NCBI RefSeq assembly: GCF_947623445.1
Contig: NC_135240.1
Location: 10,168,001-10,232,000 of the forward strand
Direction: 5' to 3'
Length of the DNA stretch: 64,000 bases
Source: Clavelina lepadiformis
Lineage: Eukaryota; Chordata; Ascidiacea; Aplousobranchia; Clavelinidae
The translations under genes were made by a program, and so were the position numbers. This document shows positions 33,007-46,000 of this stretch, one piece after another (position 1 is the first letter of the stretch; each line of letters starts with the position of its first letter). Below the pieces are notes generated by a model that worked only from the letters and a program-made list of their open reading frames with translations, did no database searches and was not told the origin of the DNA.

Positions 33007-34054
33007 AAATCTTATCTAGTCAGCAATGAAGTCAGCGTATTGGCGTTGACAGGTGATTGAAAATTCAATTTAGCATGATTTCTAATTATTGTACTTATAA
33101 GAAATACAAAGTCTATCGATAGATAGTCTTCAACTGTCGTCCAAGTTTTACAGCAGTTTTATAATACATTAACTATAGCGCATATTTTACTTTAGGGGCT
33201 GTAGGCCCATCCGAAGCCCTATCTTAAACAATGCAAAGTACCATTTTTCAATTTGAATTTGCTTCTAAACAAGCCCGGTCACTTCGCTGAGTTTTTGTAT
33301 CCGCCGAGATGTAGGGCAAAAGGACTTAATGCAGCATTTTGAGCAAATTCTCGTATCTGGAATTCTTACACCAAATGTTTCAACTTTTTTTCTTGTATTT
33401 TTCCAAAAAATCAGCCAAAGAGCCTTAACTTTAAATCAACACAAAAACGTCAACTTCAGCCTGAACCTACACTCTGCACACGCCATAACAAAAACAACAG
33501 CAAACCTTCACAGATTAAGGTCACGTGCGCACTGGACCGGTACTATTGATGCTTTTTTTATAGTGACGTCTTGCATATACGACCTTCGTCACGATCGCCG
33601 AGTTGCCGTTTTAAAACTGCTCAAAATGGTACTACAGGCCCTTTAGCCAATTCGGAAGGGTTTGTTTTGACATAACGGAGACAAACAAATGGACAAGTCT
33701 GTAAATTTGAATCTCATTTTTATTGTAAATTTATAAAACTTTTACGTTACCTCGATAAAATATAAGTATTATGTTTTATAAAATAAAGATAGAAAAAATT
33801 TTCACAAAAGCTTAAAACCGATTAAATGCACACACAGTGAAATCTTACAAATTTTACTACATTACAAGTCTATGGAAATATTTAAAACAGTCGTAATTCC
33901 AAAACAAGAAAGCATAAGACAGATTTAAAATGTATATTAACGTTAATGCAATTTTGAATTTTTGAATTTTAAGCAGTAGCCTACAACGTACCCAGCTGGC
34001 CAAAAATACTAAAATCACACTTACACCAAAGCACATCATGACCGAACGCATTAT
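33007..34054 (-). other. Intergenic, downstream of CFAP47
   Basis: No gene recognised. GGGGCTGTAGGCCC near 33196 and CTACAGGCCCTTTAG near 33634 resemble inverted termini about 450 bp apart, but no target duplication was found, so a hAT-like element is only a possibility. Confidence 0.35.
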
Positions 34055-34060
34055 TTTATT
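34055..34060 (-). terminator. CFAP47 polyadenylation signal
   Basis: TTTATT on the plus strand reads AATAAA on the minus strand, about 45 bases after the CFAP47 stop at 34105-34107. Strand and distance fit. Confidence 0.55.
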
Positions 34061-34104
34061 TCAAAAATCAAATCGAGTTTTTAACTATCTTATCTCATAT
34101 TCAT

Positions 34105-37100
34105 TTATTGTGTAGTTATCCTGTTAAGCAACCGCGTTCCTTTGATAGGCGATGAGACCGCCGTTGCATTCAACCTCAAATTTTTGCGGACGTAGTTGAC
34201 TCGTGGCCGTTGCGCTATGGCACGGGGTCTAGAGGGAGTTGTGTGGAGGATGGTTGAGGATACGTTAGGAACCCGGTACTCTGGCGTTACACCCTTAACG
34301 TCATAGGTCCATTGCATATCAAGGGTCTAACAAAACACGCACCGATTCAGTCACGGACTTGTGCATTTACATCTATTTCTGTTGAGGTAACTTCTCTTTG
34401 CGAATGACAGAATATACCAAAACATTCCATACCTGGACAATGAGCCTCGCCTTGTAGAAGCGACCGTACATATTGGGAGTGAAAGTGACCGATAGTCGAG
34501 TGCCGCTTGTGCCTTGCGGCTGCAACTCGCCTGTCGCTGGCGACACACTGAATTCCAAATCACTTCCGTTCACAAAGAAAGCGTTGAAAGGTGTGGGATG
34601 TCTGCAATGATATAACAACACGTTATATATGATTCATTAGCACACTAAGTGACACAGCAATGTGCTTTGCGAAACCATAAACTCTATTAAAACTGACCAC
34701 AATCGCATAAAATCGTTTTAGAAATTTTAGCTTGTTTAAGTTTAGGTAAAAAGTTACGGAAACTGCTGTAAGACAATATTTTACCTAAGCAAGGAGGGTA
34801 AAGCCCTCGATATCATGATATCTTACTTGGAGTGACTGTAAAGCAGGAAACTGACTGTTGACCCCTTGCCCAATCCAGCAGCCTCAACGTATATGACGTC
34901 ATCAGGCGGGGGTTCTGAAGCACGTATAGAAAGCGGGAAGCTCCATACACCACCTGTTGCTGAGGCCACAGTCAAACAGACAGTGTAACTACAAGAAGAA
35001 AAGTATAATGCCGCGGTTAAGTCTTTTTAATAGAAATGGTCGCCGCAACTGCAGGTTAGCAATAACATTCTTGGCTACTTCCATTAACTACATCAAAAAC
35101 GGTAACTTTCGGTTTTTTATAAGAAATCGTACAGATCTATTTTTGGAAAGCTATAAAGCTAGTCTGGGTCAAATGAAAGTTAAGAACAATGTCTCAATTG
35201 TTTCGGTCAGGTTCAGTTCTTTGTTGTGTTGGTTTTAAATTAGTTTCAATGTTCTGCAGTAGTAAACCCCAATTCTGTTGTTTTCTAAACTAAAACAAAA
35301 ATTCGGCGGTTGCTAAGTGAAAATTTATTCAAAACAAATTCATGTTTTGATGAATTAACAAACTCTTCGAGAAAATTTTGCAATAAATTTCGTGGTTCAT
35401 CTTAGAAAACTAAACGAAGGACAAGTACTGGAAGGCCCAGCCCAAACTTTTATGAAACATGCGTTAGTCTATATAAAGACACACTGAATTAGGCCTACAC
35501 TTCTTTTGGACTTACTTCATGGGCCTGAATGGTGAAAATACGAGGTTAAAGACGAGAACAACCATCCCGGTGTGAGGGTTTCGCTGCTTTCTTACCAAGC
35601 TCACCGCAAGAGCTTGTTCAATCTGCTGACGAACGTCACCGTGTTCAGGATAGTCAATCGCGTAAGAAAACTCCTCGGCAATGGAATGCCCTGTATTGTA
35701 CACAACGTATGAAAAGTGAAAAACTCGATAACAGTTTTTCACTGCAGTAACATATACATGTTACTGCAAATACATTACGCAAATTACTGGGTGAGTTTTT
35801 TTGACTTAGTTCAAAGATTTCTGAAAACAAAAAGGTGTGAAAATGAACAGCAATCAACTGGTAGGCTTATTTTATTTTACCAACCTTCCACAACCACGCC
35901 TTCGTTTTTCGCCGCAGATCGTTGTCTATCGAGAGGAGTGACGGCGCGCAACTTAGTAAGATCGTGCCCGGATGCGGAACTCGGTACAGCACCAGTCAAG
36001 GTCACCTCAAGGCGTTCCTCGATTCGACTCCTCGCTTGACACTGCAGGATCGCTTCTGTACCGAAATATACAGCTTTAATGCTAAATATGTATTTGCGCG
36101 GAATGTTGATAGGCTATAGTAAACCCACAATATGCAATCAATCAAAGTATACCTTTTGTCTCTTTGGAACGTACTTCTGGTATACCGTGGACGGGGAATA
36201 CCCACCGTATTGCCTTCACACTTCCGTCGTCCGCCCTGCTAAGAGGACCCATTTCGGTTTCCGCCGTGAAACGACCGAGACCTGAACGAGATGATTGATG
36301 TTGAGCAAACTCAAGAATGGTCGAGTAAGTGAGCTTCAGTGAAGTGAACATGACTCGGTTTTATTCTCACCAGTGAAGTCCTCCATTCCAGCATTCTCTT
36401 CAGGCCAAGCTTCTCCGTCATCTCTACTCAGTGAGATGGACAAGGCTCCTTCGTGACGTCGCATCTGCGTCATTGAATACGTGAAAAAACTTTTGGGTAA
36501 TTAAACATTAAGCAGTAACACAGACAATTTCAAATATTTACACAAAGTTGCTTTTTACGAGTATTACTAGTCGTACGTTTGAACGTTTGATGTTTAACTG
36601 AAAAGATAGTCAGGAGCAAAAAAATCGAGTACTGTAATTGCACGCCAACTGCGTCGTATATCATACCACATACTTTTCCAGCAAGCAAGCAACGCTGCAC
36701 GTTTATTTCGCCACAAAACTTACCTTGTCAGGAGAAAAGGTGAAAGGTATGTCCAAAGTTTGCCGAGGTTCGAGCCGGATGTTTGTGGTGTGTTTGAGGA
36801 GAAGACAGAAAGCTGAATCAACAGTGATGTTGTTCCTGTCAAGTAATATCATAAGAAGATTAACAAGCGCATTCAGTGGCGACAAAGGAAAGCAGATAAT
36901 AATTCAATTTAAATTGACATATAATATAGGTGAACTTGCTAGTTATACACAAGCTCCCCTATTAGTGGCAAACTTTTAAATACCTATCGCTGTTTAGGTT
37001 CAATTACTGTTGAAGATAGTCGGTTTAGTCTAGGCTAAATGAAGACGCTTATTATCTTAAATTGCAGGAATGTTGACGGAAATGAAAGTACCTAATGACG

Positions 37101-40100
37101 GATGCCGAAATGCTGTTCATTGTGTGATCATTGTCGCTAAGGTTGACATCAACCAAAACAGGAGCATCAGTTGGGTTGCGGAACGGGAGTATAAGTGAAG
37201 TACTCGAGCCCACACCGGCACTCACACTGAGTGGTTCCATGGTCTGTGGTGCGAGTCCTCTTCCACTAACGAGATAGCATACCTCGCCAAGCTGCTTGCT
37301 CTTGAAAGTAACTGAAACGGAAAGGCGTTTGGTAAAAACAAAAGTTTAATGCGGACCACGTCATGAAAGACTATGTAGAGAACTGAAAAGAGTTTGGTTC
37401 AGAAGAGTATAACAACCAGTTCCACAGCCAAACAATCTCTTTCCAAAGGCGAAATACAATAGATACAAACAATAATTCACACGACAAAGCCATAAAAACT
37501 ACATTGATAACTTCCATTTAAATAAATGAATTTGCAACCGTATTTTTAGGATTAATCGAGAGAGTTTTATTCCCAGGCCAAAGAGTTTCAATTATTTTAT
37601 TCTTACTTGTAGTTTGATGGCTGGCAGCACCCAAGTTTGTCGGCATAAATTGTACAGGAATTTCCATCTTCGATTGGGCTGGTATTTTGAAAAGAAGTTT
37701 TGGATTGTCAGAATCGACTGAAACTGACGAAAATAAAGGAATATCCAAAGAAAAATTCACATTGTTGCTTAAACCGGCTTCCACTGTCATGGTCTCATCG
37801 GTTGTATTGGACAATGTGATATACTGTCTTGTCCAACGACCTTGTATGTTGCAAAACAAAAAGTTATTCTTAGTGTCACATTGAAATAGGGATACAAAAA
37901 GTTACTGTGAAGCGTTCATATTTTAAAGTTGCAAGTTATTTAATAAATTAATACAGCCCAATATTCAAAGTAAAATAGTAGCAACAGTGGCATAATGAAA
38001 CAAATACTGAAATAAAACATACAACATTTCAAGAATTTTCATCCGGACTTACCCAAATGACATTCCATTGCGGGTAGGTGCTTCGGGGACGGTGGAACAC
38101 AGTCAAATTTAAGTTTGTACCAAAACTCTCCTGTGTGCGGACTACAAAATATCACTGAGCCTTCTGCTCTACCGACCTCACGCGGCTGATAACGAAGCCT
38201 GTACACTGCCGGTATTCTTGGCGCAAGAACAAACTTGGCGTCTCCTTCAACTAAATCTGCAATGATGTCCACCTGTACATGAACAAAACTGAATGGAACG
38301 GAACGAGTTCTGCTAGTAAACATACAGTAGATTTTTTAGAAAATTAAGAACGGGAAAACCCACGCACACGCAAACAAGAAACGTAAATGCAGAGAGAGAA
38401 AGTTTGGGGTCAAATCAAAATTGAAGGCTGAGTTAGATGATGACTAACAGAACAAAATAAATAGTAAAAAATTTGAATGTTGTCTTTGTTATGGCCACTC
38501 ACATCATACTCAACGCGTTCTCCGGATGGATTTTTGACGGGTATTTCTATCTCCTTCACTCCCTGCACTGGACACTCGACGTTGATTACGTCAACGGGAT
38601 CAGCAGGTTCAGCCTGAACTTCTATAGAATACCACACTCTGCAAAAAGAAACACCACAAAACATGTATAATCGCAGTATCAATTTGACCCAAATTCATTT
38701 ATAGGCAGTTTCCTATTTATTTTTTGGGGACTTTCTGGCCTATTTCGCGCCAATACATACACTTTTATGGACAGCTGCTAAAAACACAACATCAGCAAAA
38801 TGAAACAATTGCAAGCAACCTGTAACCGCTCAAACCAGTGACTTGGCTGGATTGTGGTGTAAGAAACGATGGTGTCTTAGACTCGTATCCTTGCGTCTGA
38901 GACTGGTCAGTACTGACAAGGTCATCTTTGTCCGAGTCGCTGTCGTCTTTATCGAAACTCCTCGCCTTTTCCATGTCATCGACAGTGAACGCAAGCATGC
39001 CTGTTGTGACGCCACGTTGCCATGGTAACAGAGTGAATTTATACTCAGCCGTTTCGCCCTACATAAAGGAAAATAGATAGGTAATGAGGAGTTGATTTAT
39101 TGACTACAATTTTTACAATATTAACTTATATACTGAAGTGTAGAAGATAGCAATTACCGCGTATCCTTATTGTAACACATTTCGCTTTGCTGAAGCAACC
39201 GCACGAGCTTTTACACGTTTATCAAAGTTCGTTAAAAACTATTATTATTTCTAAAAAAATTATTTTTTGTAAAGACCTATCTTACCTTAAGCACAGTTAC
39301 CAGCGCATCTCCTTCCAAGCATGGAATGTCGGTCATAACTTTGTAGGTGAGTTTATGTGGGGCGTAGTTAGGTACGGTAACAGTGCGCGTAGTAGCTTCT
39401 CTGCACTTGCACGGTACAATGATGTGTTCGAGCGATAGCGGGCTCTCTCCCACTCCGAAAAGGTTGAACAGATGTTCCGTGCCGTCACATCTGAAATGAA
39501 CATTATCATCAGCTATCAGTAACTAAGCTCAAGCTCATAAGTTAAAATGTTCATTGTGTTACAAAGCTTCTGTTTTGAGTGAAATGATGATGTTTATAAA
39601 TACTGTTTTGTATAGGTACAGATACAATATTGTATGAGCAAATACGTTAGAAGTTTTGAGATTTTTATTAATTTCCAACTGACTGTCAGTGAACAATATT
39701 TAAGCAATGCCAGAATACCTGTTTTGTATTATTAGCCTTCCTGCAACCGTGCACTCATAATGAGGTTTAAACATGAGCTTGTAGTATGCAGTTTGGCCAG
39801 CTTTTGCAAATAAGTATTTGGGACCTTCAAAACCGTCCGCTTCCACAATACAATCCATTTTCCAATCTTGTTTGGTCGTATTTTGCTGCACAAAAATTAC
39901 ACATTTGCGTAGCCTTACAATTTTTACTTTTCTCACAAAAATTCTCTACAGCAAGTACAAATTTTACTACGATCCACAAAAAGTGAGCGGGATTTCACTT
40001 ACTATTGGGATTGACTGGGTTATGCTTTGATGAGCCGGAGCATGAAAATCGAGGCGGGCTGTGGTACCGACAGAATTGACAGTGCATTCCACTCGATAGA

Positions 40101-43025
40101 CCCTGACATCGTTGGGCGATTTAAGGGCAATGTCACAAGGATAGTGACCAGGACCTTTGGGTGTGAAACGAACTTCAAGAGGAACAATTCCGTCGTCCTA
40201 AAAAGTTTGCAAAAAAATAGATTCGCATGCTGCTTGTCATGCTAAAATATATGTCACAGTATTATTGGGAAGGGGAGTTAGACATTTTGCGAATAGTAAA
40301 GAGCTTTAGCACAATACTCTGACCTGTGAAAGCTTCAGAAACAAAACTATGCGGTGTATGTCGCAAACTAAACTTGCAATACACTAATATTAAAACCTTT
40401 TGGAAAAGTTAAAACGTTAATTTACCTGTCTATCATTTGGACCAGCATTCATACTGATCATCTCTGTCGCTGGTGGTGGACCAAACGTCATTGGAGAAGG
40501 AACGGTGATGGTGGAAGGTACTTCAAACCATTCGGACGATGCCTCGACTTTGAAAGTGACACCAGCCGGGCGAGGGGGTGCCGAAGTCGGCGGCATTAGA
40601 CAGTTTTCTTGGTCTTGTATAAGGTCGTTGTCTACTAACCCCATTGCTGCAATGGCTGCGGTCACCGTACCACTCTCCAAAGTGCCTATAAAATATTTTG
40701 TTAAACTTTCTGGAAGAGATTGGAGGACAAGGACAACTCAAACGAAATCTATTCAAAGAAAGTGGAAAAACTCTAGCCTAACCTGTCAGACTTCTACGTT
40801 CCTGTTCTTTCTTAGACATTCGTTGCTTGGCAGCGACTCGCAAAGCCCGTTCCTTCGAATCATTGGTCACCGGTATGAGAAGATTTTCCACCAGATTTCC
40901 ATTGTTTTCGCATTTCCAGTAAACCACACGATCGTCGCCGCCGAAAAGACCCTTTCCTGTTAAATTAATAAGCTTGAGTTCACACTACAAAATCACGGGC
41001 TTTGTAAAGTTAAAGTATATTTTCTCAGCAAAGAATGCTGATGTTGAATCAGTTTAGCCCATTTCGCGAGCTGAAAAGCAGAATCGTTAATGTATAGCTT
41101 TAGTTGTCTGACCTCTTCTAGCAGCGGCGGCGCTAGTTATTCTAACGCTGTGCTTGGATGCAAAATTGAATGGGACGACTGAGGGAAGCGGGAGGGAGGA
41201 GACAGCTTCCACTGCGTACAAGAACTCGCCAACGTTTTCATCGACCAGAAGAATAGAACAAAACTTCCTTCCGAGAGTAAATGGCAAGAAATCCAGCTGT
41301 AGGAGAAAAATACCAGAAGATGTATTTGAAAGTAGCAAAGGCTTATATGTTGGAGATATATAACGATGTAGTACAGCTCAGTTTGGGCACATTGCCAGTC
41401 AAACGATATGAAAAATATGTCTTTCTGTGGACTCTATATCTTAATTTTGAGGCCAGGAATAATCCAAGCCGCGTGAAAAAAATTAAAGCTGCAAAATTAA
41501 GATAATTTCTGAAATTTTATTCAATAACAATGTCTGGATCAGCCAAAACTCCCAAAATTTTGCCATCGTAATAATTAATTGAAAAAGTTTAATTTTGAGC
41601 TATTATATGCTGTGTAGTGAGAATGTTCCGATGAAGATGCATTTACGCGTTCCCCTTTTTCGGCAGTTTTATACCCGAAGAGGAGCATGGATCGGACCGA
41701 CAATGACTGAACAGAGATGGAAAGCGAAATGAATGTTTATAAGCTTAAAAAAGCACTAACCTGAAGAACTGAAGATTGACCAACGTTCAAACTGATATGA
41801 GACTGATGACAGTAAAAAGCAGTTAGCTGTGACGTCATCGTAGGCCCGGCTGACGTCACCTTTCCTTCGTCAGGGACATGAAAGTCCTCGGAGGGGGGAG
41901 TGGCGGGTGGAAGGCTCTCTTTGGGCTGCCCATGGTCAATTCGAGATTTCACCTTCGCAAAGAGCAAACTTGACGTTACATGAAAATATTGTTATTGCTG
42001 TAATAATTGTCATTAATAGAATTTATCCAAACCATAACACCAAAAATATTCTCATTACGTTAATGGAAACTTTGGCTACAGCGAAAAAACAACCCTTTAC
42101 AAACTTGAAAAATATCAACGACTTACCGATTTAATTCTCGACGAAAGAGTCTTTCTTGTACTTCTTGCGATCCCGTGTCTTCTTCCAATGTCAAGTGGAG
42201 ATGGAGGTCCGTCACATGATTCGACCAAAACTATCCTGAAGGCGCCCGGATTCGGGAACGGATTGGTGATCTGGCGAAAGAAATCATAACAAAAATATAT
42301 AATAAAATTACGATAACACCTGCCATAATATTAATCTTTAACAAAACTGTTAATTAACTTATAGTAATAATAGTCTAATTAAATTATCCCTCTATTACAT
42401 TAATGGGTTAGTAATAAGATTTGAAACAAATGCTTTTCATCACATAAATGTTAAAAAGTTGGTAAAAAGCCAACAAAACATCATAACTCACAGGGACGTC
42501 TATCTTTTTAAGCTCATAGCAGGGAGAATCTGCCCGAATAACCTTGCTTGGATGAATGTCATCAATGGATGTTTTTATTGTAAATACGAGAGTCGAACCA
42601 ATCGTTCCAGATGGGCGGGAATAACCGAAAACAGGGGTATCGCGACGCCCCACCAGAACCAGCACAGCGTCGGCCGGACGAAGGAGGCGGCTTGTGAATT
42701 GTACGTCAATGCTGACGTCACCCCTGAAAAAGAAAATTAGTTGAACTGAATCATAACAACGTAAATTTGCAACACAAAAAAGATGATTCAAATCTATCTT
42801 TACTTTTACGTATATTTAGGAAAGTATACCAGATCATCTACATTTTAAAATCCCGCTAATTATAAGAAAGAAGCGAATTACTTCCGCTTTTCTGTTATTA
42901 TTGAAACTAACCTCAGGGGAACATTAACTTCTTCGCCGCCTGGGAGTTTGAAATCGGCCGCGTCTCGACCCGAAATCGATGCGATGTATTTCAGAGCACG
43001 AACGCTGGGATTCGTGATGCGCACC
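34105..43025 (-). other. CFAP47: CFAP47 exons 40-62: C-terminal Ig-like segments
   Basis: Approximate exons: 43025-42912, 42725-42493, 42272-42130, 41960-41762, 41297-41113, 40957-40784, 40686-40426, 40198-40004, 39888-39719, 39491-39285, 39059-38820, 38641-38502, 38273-38050, 37843-37608, 37310-37094, 36836-36726, 36477-36372, 36285-36159, 36047-35893, 35711-35520, 34988-34828, 34602-34433 and 34325-34105. Typical motifs are RFTPKGPGHYPCDI, KPHYECTVAGRLIIQNR and FTPNMYGRFYKARLIVQ. The 39059-38820 exon has an acidic Asp/Ser tract (DDSDSDKDD). Confidence 0.82.
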
Positions 43026-46000
43026 TGGGTACGAGTTATGCAGAGATGAAGAAAGACAAAGGAAACGTACATAGGTGCAATTCAAGTATGTTTCGAAGCT
43101 TGGTAACAAAATACACAACCTGTCGGCGAACGGTAGAGTGCAAAGGTCCGACGAAGTGGATTTTGCTTTTCGGCACGTACTGAGGTAAGTTTTGATAGAG
43201 ATACACGCAAAGCTGAAAGAATGATTTTGATTTAAAAGTATACTCTTGCATCCGTAAAGGTCAAATTTCTAATCCAACGCTTACCAGCAGTAGTGCAATG
43301 GGATTCGGGTCGGTTATATCTGTTGCTTGTACGTCATAATCGATACTAGCCTTCCTCAAAGCTCTCACAAGGATCAACGTATTGTGCAAACATTGCTCAG
43401 GGCTGGCTGGTGCGGTGTACATCTCGCTGAAATACTCGTTTATCTGGTGCATGTATAGAGGATGAAGTAAGCAACTAAGTAAGTATGTTGGGGAAATAAG
43501 ACGGACAGTAAAATATTGTTACATAATATATAGGCATCAAAACCAGGTTACCGTAAAACCTCTATTTCACCGCCATAACGCTCTATTTTTCAACTCTTGT
43601 TTAAAAGTGGCGTTCTATTAGAGGTGACGTTCAATTAGAGGTTGGCGCTCTATTTTTCGACTAGCTGGTCAGAATTTTGAAATAAAGTTTATTAATGAAA
43701 ATAAAAAACACCAAACACATTTACCGGTATATACAGGTAATTAAGTGGCGTTCAATTAGAGGGAGGCGTTCTATTTTTCAACCCTTCTTTAAAAGTGGCT
43801 TTCTATTAGAGGTGGCGTTCAAATAGAGGTGGCGCTCAAATAGAGGTTTTACGGTAATAACAGTTTGTTTTAGTCAAACACGTTTTGCTGTTGCTGTGAA
43901 AAAAATAAAAATGAAAACACTTAATATACAAGTGCTAGAAATGAAACAAGTCAAGCATAGAGTGAACTTGATCCACAGCTGAACTAGTTTAAAAATTAAG
44001 ATTTAATTGTGGCTCATCGTATGCCTTTCCGCTTCTTGTGAATGTCGTTGTGAATAATGACCAATCGGATCTTTTTGCGCGTCACATACACACTAAAAAG
44101 CGACACTGTGTGCATTGAGTATTTGAATTTACTTACCAGCCATGGACAGTAGGCAGAGACAACTGCAGCTAGAACAAGTCCATCCAACAAATCGTAGTCA
44201 AAGTTGACGACCCAACGTGAGGGCGGGAGGCCTCCCTTGCATTTTTCAGACGGCAAGTATCTGCGATTACCCCAGACTATATGCCGCTGCTGGCCATAAT
44301 GATGATTTAGCCAAGCCAGTACAATGCGCTCCCCAACACTGAAATGCAGATACGGTGAAGGCTAGCTTAATGAAAAGGTCTTGGCCAAGTTTATTCATCT
44401 CAAAATTGATTATTACAAGCAATATAGTGTCTAAAATATTCACCAACGTTGCAAGTATGTATTTTAAAAGGTGGTGGAGCGTAATTACGATGAGCAGCTG
44501 CATAAAATTCAGTTAACATCAACGAAAAATACCTGTATACGTTGCTGACCAAGGGATTAACGTTTATTTTCGGCATAGAAACTCCTTTGTGGATAGGTTT
44601 CATTTTGTTGTATTGTGACGGCGTGATACGAGAGAGTACCAACACCTGAAATGGGGAAGGTTACCTAATAATATGTGTATAGCCACGGCTTGGATCTTAC
44701 ACATTTTCACGAAGTATATCAAAAATTTCACAAATTTTTCTGCTCCTTGACATAAGACCAGGGAGTCGAACCGCAGCGGAAAACGGTTTATCTCCTGTTC
44801 AGGTTTTACTAAATTTTATTTTACCGGTTCTGCTCCGGTTCAGGTTTGCATCGGATGCACGCATTCATTCCGCTCCGGGTTTAGGTTCAGCCAACTTGCT
44901 TGTATACGGTTCGCTCTGGGTTCGAATGAAATTATCCAGCTGATCATTTTGTTTTATTTTTTCAACTATACTGCCCAAGTAGCAATTCATTAGCTCAAGG
45001 AATTTAATCATGAGTGAGGTAAAGGTTTTCCACGTTTTGAAATAAGCAAAAGAAACACGCTTTCTATAACTTTTGGATGGAATTATTGAAAAACTGGTTA
45101 CAATTGAGAAAGATTCGACTCCGGTTCGTTTTTTTCTCTCATAGTCTTCAATGGTTCAGGTTCGGCTTGGGTTCAGACAAATGTAATTTATTGGGTTCTG
45201 GTTCCAGTTCGGTTTTCATAAAACATACGTTCGAACCAGTTTAAAGGTTCAGGTTCATTTCCGGTTCGACACCCTGCATAAGACTTGCTTGCTGGTATAC
45301 AACAGTCAAAACAAAGCAAGCGAAGGAAAAGAAATTCTAAAACGATTGCCCACCTTGAACAGTTGTAGAAGCAGATCGGTCCACGCACGTTTTGACACCG
45401 ATTCAAACAGTTCTTCTTCGATGCGAACTGCCGACGCTGAACTGGCCTTCTCCTCCGCAACTTGTTTCACCTCTTCTGATTGGTTCAGCTTTCCTTTGTC
45501 GTCACGTTTTGTTTCACGTTCTCGAATCTTCACCCATCGACGATATTCACGTGGTGTGAGGAGAAATTCGGGCCTGATCGCAGAAACGGATGCCCCCTGG
45601 CCTCTGTGAGTTGAAAGGTCACAGTTAGCAGCTGCCAAGAGCTCGCCAGTTACAAACACAACACGAGTCCACCACAACAGACTACAACGTATATCATTTT
45701 CATCATCAAATCACTCGCCTTAGAAATGTGAGAAGGGTTGAGTGCTGCCAGTGAAGCTGCAGAACTCGTTCTGTTGGGTCGCGGGGCAGGGGTTGGTTAA
45801 TTGGAATACCAGGAACAAGCCTGCAGAAAAAAGCTGCAGCCGTTATACTGCAGCTATACTATCTACATCTACACTATCACGTTCAAATACAAAGTATCGT
45901 ATTGGTACAAAGCAAATAAGAACATGAAACACCTCAAAGTAACTAATCTGTAACTGGCCATAAATTTAAAACATAACTTTTCTGGCGTCAGTTAAATATG

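Noticed and set aside
33190..33645. Possible transposon between GGGGCTGTAGGCCC and CTACAGGCCCTTTAG
   Set aside because: Inverted similarity is short and no target duplication was found.
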